From Mastigamoeba balamuthi (lineage: Eukaryota > Evosea > Mastigamoebida > Mastigamoebidae), in the NCBI GenBank assembly GCA_902651635.1, contig CACRSC010000046.1, positions 74,476 through 138,475 of the forward strand: DNA of 64,000 nucleotides, read 5' to 3'. Position numbers and translations under genes: made by a program. Position 1 is the first letter of the stretch. The number at the start of each line of letters is the position of its first letter. Below the pieces are notes generated by a model. It saw only the letters and a list, made by a program, of their open reading frames with translations. It searched no databases and was not told where the DNA came from. This document shows positions 56,825 through 64,000 of the stretch, piece after piece.

Positions 56825-59800
56825 ATGCTGGGCTCGTGTCCCGCGTCCTGCTGGTCTCTGCTGCCCATCGTGGCAGGCGTCGCCCTCGCGATGGTCCAGC
56901 CCGAGGTCACCCTGGACCCGCAGCAGCTGCTCAACGCGGGCGCCACTGCCCTCGGGTCGTTCGCCAACCGCTCCGTCCAGGGCTGGACCGCCGACAGCGG
57001 CAGCGTCGACGCGTCTACCGGCGCCCTGGTGCTCACGGCCTCTGGCAGTGGCACCGCCTCGTTTGTCCTCAGCTCCACACCAGGTCCGCGCCGGGTCTTT
57101 GAAATGTCAAAAGGAACCCCCGAATCGGAAGGCTCGGGGGCACAAAACTCAAACTTGCTTTTGCTTCTGCAATTGCAGAACAAACTGACTTTTGCGCGTC
57201 CCCGCAGCGGTGGACCTCGATCTCGGATACAACGTGCGCACTCTACCTTGTGCCGGCTCTGTCGACTGACGTTTCGGCGTCGGATATGCGCAGGACTGGG
57301 TCGAGTTCAAGCTGACTGTGCCCACCGGGGCGCACAGCGCGTACCTCTGGTACGGCTGCAAAGGCTGGAACACGGGCGGGTTCGACGCCAACCGCAAGGT
57401 GACATTCACGACGGCTGCCGATGGCGCGCAGCACACGTACCGCGTGTTCCTGGGGCTGCAGCCGTGGTACAACGGCGCCCTCGCGATGCTCAAGATCTCC
57501 CCCTTCGGCGACGCCTCCGCAAGCGGCTCCGTCGCCACGCTCAACGACGTCCGCGTCGGCGACGGAGACCCGCAGGCCTACGTGCTCAACGAGGACGAGT
57601 ACAGCATGACTGACGCCACGCTGACGCACTATGAGTCCAAGCACGTGGCCGTCTGGGCGGGGCCGGACTCCACGCTGCCCGCTGGGTACGGCTGGCAGGG
57701 CCTGTCGCAGGCGCGCCTGGTGCTGCGCACGGCCGAGAACGCGTGGAAGGTGTACACACACCTGCGCAAGATGAAGGAGCCGACGTACGTGATCAAGGGC
57801 GACAGGACCGGGGCGCCCAAGAAGATCAACCTCTACGTACTGCTCACCAAGCTGCCCAAGCACAACACCGGCGGCGGCTACTTCGCGGGCGGCGACAGCC
57901 AGGGCTACCCCGCCATGTTCATCGACTCGTCTGGGCTCAATGTGCGCCCTGATCGGGGAAGCAGAGGGCGCTGAGGGGAGCGGGTCTGACATGCTTGTGT
58001 GCGCGCTGGTCAGGGGAACCCGCCGACAGAGGTGCTGCCCCACGAGCTGTTCCACGCCTTCCAGATGAACCAGAACAGCACCATACACGGGCCGTGGTGG
58101 GAAGCACTGGCAGGTGCGCCGAAGTAAAGGACTGCGGCGCCCGTTCTGACGTCTCTCGCCGAGCAGACTACGGGCGCGAGATGTGGCTCGGAGTGTTTTG
58201 GCCGCAGTGCGGGTCGCCAGAGCCGACCGCTTCCCAGAGCCGCGCGGCCACGTCGTTCATGTACTGGACTCCCTTCACTGACGGCCATGGCGCCAAGTAA
58301 GACTCCGGGGAGCTGCATCCTGTTGGTTAGGCGGTTACTCACAGAGCTCGCAGGTACTACGACGACTGGTACCAGTTCCTCTACCTCGACGAGAACCCCG
58401 ACAGCCTGCCGAACCTCGGCAACTACGCCGTCACGAGGCTGCTCAACGGCGGCGAGCCCGTCGCCGGAGAGGACTCGTACAAGCGCATCGCCCGCGTGCT
58501 GCAGGTGAGCGTCCCCGACGTCTACTCGGGGCTGCACAAGCGCCTCGTCGCCATGGACTTTGCCAACGGCGCTGCAATGCGCCTGAGGCTCGCTGCCGAG
58601 ACCAACGGGAGGTGGCCCGGCGTCCTCCCTGTTCCCGCGGAGGCCGTGCCTGACCGCGACAACACGTGGAGGCCCGTCCGCTGGGCGATGCCCCAGCAGT
58701 TCGCCTTCTCCGCGATAGTGCTCACGCCATCGACGGTCCCGTCGACCGTCACCGTCAAGGTCACGGGCTACGCCGAGAGCAGCCGCCAGTCCAGCTGGAG
58801 GGCCACGCTCGTCGCGCTGAACAAGAACGACGGGTGGAGCTCGCGGTACAGCGCCACCGTGAAGAACGACGAGACGGCGAGCATCGCGCTGACCGCGTCG
58901 GACACGCACCTGTTCCTCGTCGTCAGCGCCACCCCCGGCGTCACGTACGAGCCCATGCAAGGCGCCGAGGCCATCAAGGACCCCTCCGGCCTCGCGCACC
59001 CCTTCGAGTTCACCGTCTCGGGAGCGACGCCCGTCGGCGTGCGGACGAACCTGTGGACCCAGGACTACGCCGCTGGCACGGGCTTCGTCGCTCACCCCAA
59101 CGGCGGAGGCCTCAAGGCGCCGACGGCCACTGTGGACGCCACCGCGTACGTCGGCCCCGAGGCGCTCGTGCTGGGCAACGCCAAGGTCCTGAACAACGCC
59201 AAGATCATGGGGCACGCGGTCGTCGCCGACGACGCCGCTGTCACGGACAACGCCGTCGTGACGGGCAGCGCAGTGGTCATGGGCAGGGCGCAGGTGGCCG
59301 AGCGGGCCCGGATCAGCGGGTGGGCCATCGTCAAGGAGAGCGTCGTCGTCTCGGGCCGCGCGAGGATCCGCGGCAGCGCCGTCGTCTACGGCACGGGCAC
59401 CAACGTCAACAGCTACGCGATCGTGCAGGGCCAGTCGCACGTATGGTACACCAGCGGGACCGTCACTGGAGAGGCCATCCTCGACGGCGACTACAACGGC
59501 GGCAACGGCGTCAAGAACGGAGTGCAGTACGGGTGGTCGTGGGGCGGCCTCGACACCGCGACCGTCGCCAAGAGGACCGCGCCCGCGGGCTACATGCTCG
59601 ACTGGCAGTTTGCCAACAAGACCGACACGACGGTGAGCGACACGCTTGGGTTCTACGACGGCTACCTGCGCGGCTCCCCCATCTGGGGCGCCGGAGACGC
59701 CAGCCACGCCGGTGTGTTCGCCTTTGACGGCGTCGACGACTACGCAGTCGTCTCGGACCGCAGCGTAGCGTTCGAGCAGAAGATGACCGCCGCGTTTGTG

Positions 59801-60415
59801 TTGCGCATGGCCACGAAGGCCGCCCAGAGCGTGTTCAGCATGGGCGCGTCGTCGAGCGAGTACCTCGCGCTGTCGACGAGCAGCGGCAACTCTGTCGTGC
59901 TGGAGCTCGTGCACGGGGGCTCGCGGCACGAGGTGGCCAGCCAGGGCGGTGTCTACGGGCCCGGGTGGACCCACGTCGCCGTCACGATCGGCGACGGTCT
60001 GATGGCGCTGTTCGTCAACGGCGTCCGTGTCGGGTCCTCCAACGTGACCGGTGCCACGCCGGCGTCGCTGTTCAGCGACATCGAGGACTATGCGCTTCCC
60101 GAGTTCGTGTACATCGGAAAGAACGGCGCGGACAAGTCGCAGGCGCTGCTGCGCGGCACTGTCGATCGGGTGTCGATGTGGAGGAGGGTGCTCACCGACG
60201 CGGAGATCAAGGATGCTGGTGGTAACTACAGCAACGATGGGGGCTCCGCTGCGAGCAGCAGCCACAGCAGTCGCAGTGGCCACTCGGCTTCGCCTAGCTC
60301 GAGAGCGAACAGCGAGCAGTCCAAGAACAAGTCTGGAGAGGAGGCGCGGAGTGCAGGCAGTCGCATGGCCTCGGTGGGCATGATGCTGTGCATTGCAATT
60401 GTTCTTTTGCTGTGA
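56825..60415 (+). CDS. Secreted, probably GPI-anchored HELFH metalloprotease with beta-helix and LamG-like domains
   Basis: Six exons (56825-57083, 57208-57233, 57294-57941, 58014-58113, 58221-58296, 58354-60415) total 3171 nt, 1056 residues. Signal peptide, then a beta-sandwich-like N-terminal domain (to residue about 190). The protease part has LPHELFHAFQMN (zinc motif H321-E322-x-x-H325) with WWEALAE 16 residues on, whose Glu could be the third ligand; the layout recalls the DUF6055/Svx-type bacterial secreted proteins. Residues about 627-720 are imperfect hexapeptide turns (NAVVTGSAVVMGRAQVAERA), a left-handed beta-helix. Residues about 785-995 are LamG/concanavalin-like (FAFDGVDDYAVVSDRS, VDRVSMWRRVLTDAEI). 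A Ser-rich stretch and a hydrophobic end (MASVGMMLCIAIVLLL) suggest a GPI anchor. Confidence 0.78.
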
Positions 60416-61475
60416 TGATCCAAATTCACAGCTATGCATTGTGGACATGCACATCTGATCTCGACCGTCACCTGCCAACATATTTCCATCACTTGACCCA
60501 TGCAATGACGAAGAAATGTACTGAAATGCAACCTTTTCAGTTGAAAAGAACATTACGAGAGACCCCACCACTGGGGGGGGGGGGTAAGATCAAGAGAAAT
60601 TGGCAGTAAGTACATTACCCAGGCACATTTTTGGATGCCACACGAACCTAGCAGAGGGCGAGGAAAATGTTTAAAAGTGTAAGACGGCGTGAAGCGATGG
60701 CTGCACAGAAAGAAAGATAGGTAACCAAGCCGTCCTGAGATGGTCAATGCAAGACTGAGATGAAAAATGGCTTCACCGAGCCACGGCATCACAGGGCTGA
60801 CGTGGACGACATCACAAGAGGAGGGCGGATACATCACAGATCACGCCACGTTGCGATGCGGGCAGAAGGAGCTGCTGCAGCAGAGCCACAGGGCTGGCCA
60901 TGGCACCGCAGCGCTCGGGACTTCGTGTTCGTGGCACAGTGGGCAAAAGGGATGCCTAATGCCCCACACTTGAGAGATGTCGAACCCGTTCCCTCGCGGT
61001 GGGCAGGGCCTGCCTTGAAGCCCGGCGTAGCTGCGATGAGGCGGACGAAGGGGGGTGCCGACGGCTGCGAGGTCGGTGTTCGGAGGAGACTGCGGCGAGC
61101 TCCTGCTCTGCGTCCACGCGCTGCAGGCACAAGGTGCTGGGGGCGTACCGTTTCGGCCACGGCGACGCGCACCGCGGCGTATGTCGCGGAAGGCACCGCA
61201 AGCCAGTGGAGGGTTCCAGCGATCTTCACCCTCACGTGCAACGCTCACATTTGACAATTAAACTCAGATACTGTATCTCTTGTGCTGGCGGGCGAGGAGA
61301 CGGTTCTCATGGATGCGTTAAGAGAGATCACACTTGGTCCTGCACTTGAGGGAGAATCTCACTCGCTGACGCGCTTGCCTGAGGGATTTAAGCAACGGCC
61401 AAGATACAGTCATCGCACAGTAAAGTTACTTCTACACTTTAGTTTTTCTTTTTCACTGTGGCTGTGCAAACACAA
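60416..61475. other. Intergenic, no gene recognised
   Basis: About 1.06 kb. A G run of 10 at 60573-60584. GC-rich 60950-61210 has open frames on both strands with no recognisable motif. No splice model found. Confidence 0.4.
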
Positions 61476-62507
61476 ATGCCGCGCTCGTGCACTGCGTTCT
61501 GGACGACTCTCCTCTGCGTGGCAGGCATCGCCGTCGCGGCTGTCCGTGCCGAGGTGCTCGTGGACCCGCAGCAGCCGCTGGCCACGAGCGCCACCATTTT
61601 CGGGCCTTCTGGGAGCCGCTCGGGCCACTCGTGGCTTGTGCAGGGCGGCGCCGTCGACGCCGCCTCTGGCCGCCTCGTGCTCGCGGCATCTGGCAGCGGC
61701 ACCGCCTCGTTCGTTCTTGTCTCCGGTGCGCCTGCGTCTCAGTTCGGTTTGCGTTGTTTTAAAACGGACCCCTGAATCGGAAAGTGCGGTGCACTGAAAT
61801 GCAACCGGTTGCTTTTCTTCCGCAATTGTTGAACAATCCGACTGACCGACTGCCGCGGCCGCAGCGGACGATCTCGGCCTGGGACGCAACGTGCGCACGC
61901 CGCCCCGCGCACCCCGCCTCCTGAGAGTTCACACGGCCCTGCACAGGAGTGGGTCGAGTTCAAGCTGACGGTCCCAGCCGGCCAGCACACCGCGCGGCTC
62001 TCGCACAGCTGCGGCGCCAGCAGCGCCCAGACGAGCGTGGCGTTCGCGACGGCCGCCGACGGGGCCGAGCACACGTACCGCGCGTACCTGGGGCCGTGCA
62101 GCGAGACCGCCGCGACGCTGAGGATCGCCCCCCTGGGCGACGAGCCCGCCAGCGGCGCAGTGGCGACGCTCGGCGACGTCCGCGTCGGGCAGCTCGCCGC
62201 GGTCGATGCTCGCGCGGTGGCCGCCGACGCCAGCAGCTACGGGACGTCGGGGATGTCGGAGGAGGTCTGCAGCGACGACAGCGACGACTCTGTGGCGCCC
62301 AGCACGCCCGCGGAGCACAGCAGCGCTGCTGGCAGCGGCAGCCACAGCGGCGCGGGGCAGCACAGCAGCAGCAAGGGGCAGCACAGCAACAGCCACCCAG
62401 GCGGCCAGGACTCCAACTCGGGCGATCATGTGCGCAGCGCCGGCGGTCGCGTATACTCGGCGGTGGGGGCACTGCTGTGCACTAGTGCTGCCGTGCTGCT
62501 GTTCTAG
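61476..62507 (+). CDS. Short GPI-anchored paralogue of the metalloprotease N-terminal domain
   Basis: Exons 61476-61725, 61865-61890, 61947-62507 total 837 nt, 278 residues. Signal peptide (FWTTLLCVAGIAVAAVRA), then the same N-terminal domain as the protease next door: VDPQQPLATSATIFGPSG, ASGSGTASFVLVSG, EWVEFKLTVPAGQHTARL, HTYRAYLGPCSETAATLRI, VATLGDVRVG. The protease, beta-helix and LamG parts are absent. Instead it has a 70-residue Ser/Gly/His/Gln-rich stalk and a hydrophobic end (YSAVGALLCTSAAVLLF), a GPI-type signal. It keeps the 26-nt microexon and all flanking intron phases of its neighbour, so it arose by duplication with loss of the central exons. Function unknown: binding partner, inhibitor or surface coat are all possible. 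Confidence 0.78.
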
Positions 62508-62919
62508 GAGGAGCGCCCTTCGCAGCTCAACTCACTTCCCTCGCCTTGGAACAACGGCCGAGTGGCATTTCAATTGTTACCAAGGCATTGTTCTCTCTAC
62601 TTGATGACAAACTGCGGAATGCTTGTGCCCCGCCGCAAGAACCGTTTGGAACGGGTGTTCTGTCCTCAACCAAAAGTCGAATCATCTCGCATGAATCGAT
62701 TGGCCGCGGCGTGTTTGAGTCTTTTTCTTCGACAGAATCGAAGCATCGCGGACCTCACCCGTGACACTGCGCACCGTGATCCAGACCAGACCATGTTATT
62801 TGCACTCGCCTAAAACTGAATGTCGTTCATTATTTGTGTTGCGTTTGGCCAAATAGCGAATTTCAAAATAGCCGCAGTGTCAAGTGATAATGTCCCGGCG
62901 CGCCATTGCTGCTACCACC
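62508..62919. other. Convergent 3' spacer
   Basis: 412 bp between two stop codons on opposite strands; AT-richer; no gene seen. Confidence 0.5.
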
Positions 62920-64000
62920 TCACGGAGCCACAATCTTGCGGTCGGCATCGGGGACAGACGAGAGCTCGATGACGGGTGTCGACGGCATGGCGTCCCTGGA
63001 CGTCGACACTTTGGCTTCGCTCCTCTTCTTGCACGACTTGAACTTGCCGCCCAGCGCCAGAGACACGACAAACGCGAACCCGGCGAGGGCCGCTGTCAGA
63101 ATGAACCCGTTCCTGTAGCCGCTGTCCAGCGGCACCTGTGTCGCGGTGTAGATGATCTCCACCTCGCTGGAGCTCGTCTCGTGGTAGCCAACGGGGAAGT
63201 TGACGAGGGGGGCGTTCTTGAACATGATCATGTTCAGCGCCACTGGGCCCACGGCGCTGCCCAGGATCCGCATCAGCGTGTTGGTGCCCGATGCGATGCC
63301 AAACTGCTCGGGCTTGGTGTTCTCCGACACCACGTTGATCAGCGACACGAACACTCCGGTCATCCCAAAGCCAGTCGCTATGGTGAGCCCGAAAATGTCA
63401 GTACGGACTAAGCAGAAGAGCCAAGAGAGCGGGGTGGACTCACCGATGTTGATGAGGACCGCCTGGGTGGTGTTCTCGTGGAACTTGATGTAGACGCCCG
63501 AGCAGACGACCATCACCAGAGTGCCGCCCATAATGAGCCACGGGAAGCCGACCTTATTTCCGAGGATGGCGAGCACGGGGGCCGTGGGCAGCTGCACGAG
63601 GCCGATGGGAAGCAGCAGCAGCCCGATCTTGATGGGGTCCGTGTAGCCGAACTTGAACTGGTAGATGTACGGCAGCATCTGGAAGAACGAGAACATGCAC
63701 ATGCCGACGATGAACGAGACGCAGCCCACCGTCAGCAGGTTGCGCTGCAGCAGCAGCGCCACGTCGACGAGCGGGTCCTTGATGAACTTCTCGGTGACGA
63801 CGAAGCCGACGAAGACCGCGCAGCCGATGATGACGAGGCAGAGCACGACGGCGTCCTTCCACCCGCGCGACTCGCTGAGCGTGAGGCCGCAGAGGATCAT
63901 GATGACGGCGATGCTGAGCAGCACAGAGCCGATGGGGTCGATTCTGCGCCCCTGGGTCCGCGGGATGTTGGGCATCGTGAAGAAGAACGCGATGATGACG
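62920..64000 (-). CDS. MFS transporter, drug-efflux (DHA2/EmrB-QacA) type, C-terminal part
   Basis: Partial: the 5' end lies beyond 64000. Exon 62920-63377 and exon 63444 to the edge join across a 66-nt GT-AG intron. At least nine membrane helices are visible, for example PIGSVLLSIAVIMILCGLTL, VLCLVIIGCAVFVGFVV, VGCVSFIVGMCMFSFFQMLP, LLLLPIGLVQLPTAPVL, LIMGGTLVMVVCSGVYI, FILTAALAGFAFVVSLALG. The motif QFGIASGTNTLMRILGSAVG matches the late helix of 14-helix proton-driven multidrug exporters. The C-terminus is short and basic then acidic (CKKRSEAKVSTS). Substrate cannot be told. Looks eukaryotic by its intron, but the family is widespread in bacteria and fungi. Confidence 0.82.
   Translation of the reverse strand, partial: VIIAFFFTMPNIPRTQGRRIDPIGSVLLSIAVIMILCGLTLSESRGWKDAVVLCLVIIGCAVFVGFVVTEKFIKDPLVDVALLLQRNLLTVGCVSFIVGMCMFSFFQMLPYIYQFKFGYTDPIKIGLLLLPIGLVQLPTAPVLAILGNKVGFPWLIMGGTLVMVVCSGVYIKFHENTTQAVLINIGESTPLSWLFCLVRTDIFGLTIATGFGMTGVFVSLINVVSENTKPEQFGIASGTNTLMRILGSAVGPVALNMIMFKNAPLVNFPVGYHETSSSEVEIIYTATQVPLDSGYRNGFILTAALAGFAFVVSLALGGKFKSCKKRSEAKVSTSRDAMPSTPVIELSSVPDADRKIVAP

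Noticed and set aside
58010-60571. Long minus-strand open frame of 853 codons over the metalloprotease
   Set aside because: Antisense shadow; the plus strand has the motifs, signal peptide and consistent splice phases.
60834-61257. Minus-strand Cys/His-containing frame as a zinc-finger gene
   Set aside because: Several frames are open over the same GC-rich stretch; no spacing of Cys and His fits a known finger.

Overview
The window is nuclear DNA of a GC-rich unicellular eukaryote that very probably builds a flagellum. Nearly every gene is split by short introns (about 60 to 200 nt, mostly GT-AG, a few GC-AG), genes lie close together on both strands, and the repertoire is eukaryotic: two Rab GTPases, a kinesin-12-like motor, the ESCRT-III subunit Vps20/CHMP6, long-form tRNase Z, a PH-ArfGAP-RhoGAP protein, three equilibrative nucleoside transporters and a CatSper-type auxiliary subunit. 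The lineage cannot be fixed from the sequence. For most genes I closed exon models by hand; a correct total reading frame across all exons is the main check quoted. Single N characters at 5739, 10081 and 38767 sit where the sequence jumps between repeated copies and look like contig joints. 22143 is one ambiguous base. 23570-24558 is a 989-base gap.

Layout. 1-5739: a CatSper delta/epsilon-like gene (932-4150, minus) flanked by an inverted pair of related segments; the right one holds an intact 223-codon gene of unknown function, the left one a decayed copy. 5740-8075: a decayed inverted copy of the 5' part of the ArfGAP gene found intact at 19656-22634. 8830-11420: a tandem duplication with a small secreted-protein gene and fragments. 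11615-18852: GT25-like glycosyltransferase, Rab5-clade GTPase, ENT1 and a CDC123/D123-like ATP-grasp protein, all minus. 19656-22634: PH-ArfGAP-RhoGAP gene. 23114-28572: ENT2 and ENT3. 28819-31424: a small two-helix membrane protein, CHMP6, and an ADP-ribosylglycohydrolase-like protein. 32484-39489: tRNase Z and kinesin, the latter with a false duplication at a contig joint. 39756-44476: a membrane-anchored ankyrin-sirtuin, tRNA-Arg(ACG) and Rab2.

44869-62507 is the most unusual part. Three paralogous genes encode single-pass membrane proteins with cysteine-rich ectodomains and a PARP-type ADP-ribosyltransferase domain inside the cell; one keeps the H-Y-E catalytic triad and two have Gln in place of Glu. 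Next come a secreted, probably GPI-anchored HELFH metalloprotease with beta-helix and LamG-like modules, and a short paralogue that keeps only its N-terminal domain and anchor. The window ends inside an MFS drug-efflux-type transporter.

Functionally, membrane traffic (Rab5-like, Rab2, ArfGAP, CHMP6), nucleoside uptake (ENT) and NAD/ADP-ribose chemistry (PARP receptors, ADP-ribosylglycohydrolase-like protein, sirtuin) recur. Proximity does not imply one pathway in such a genome.
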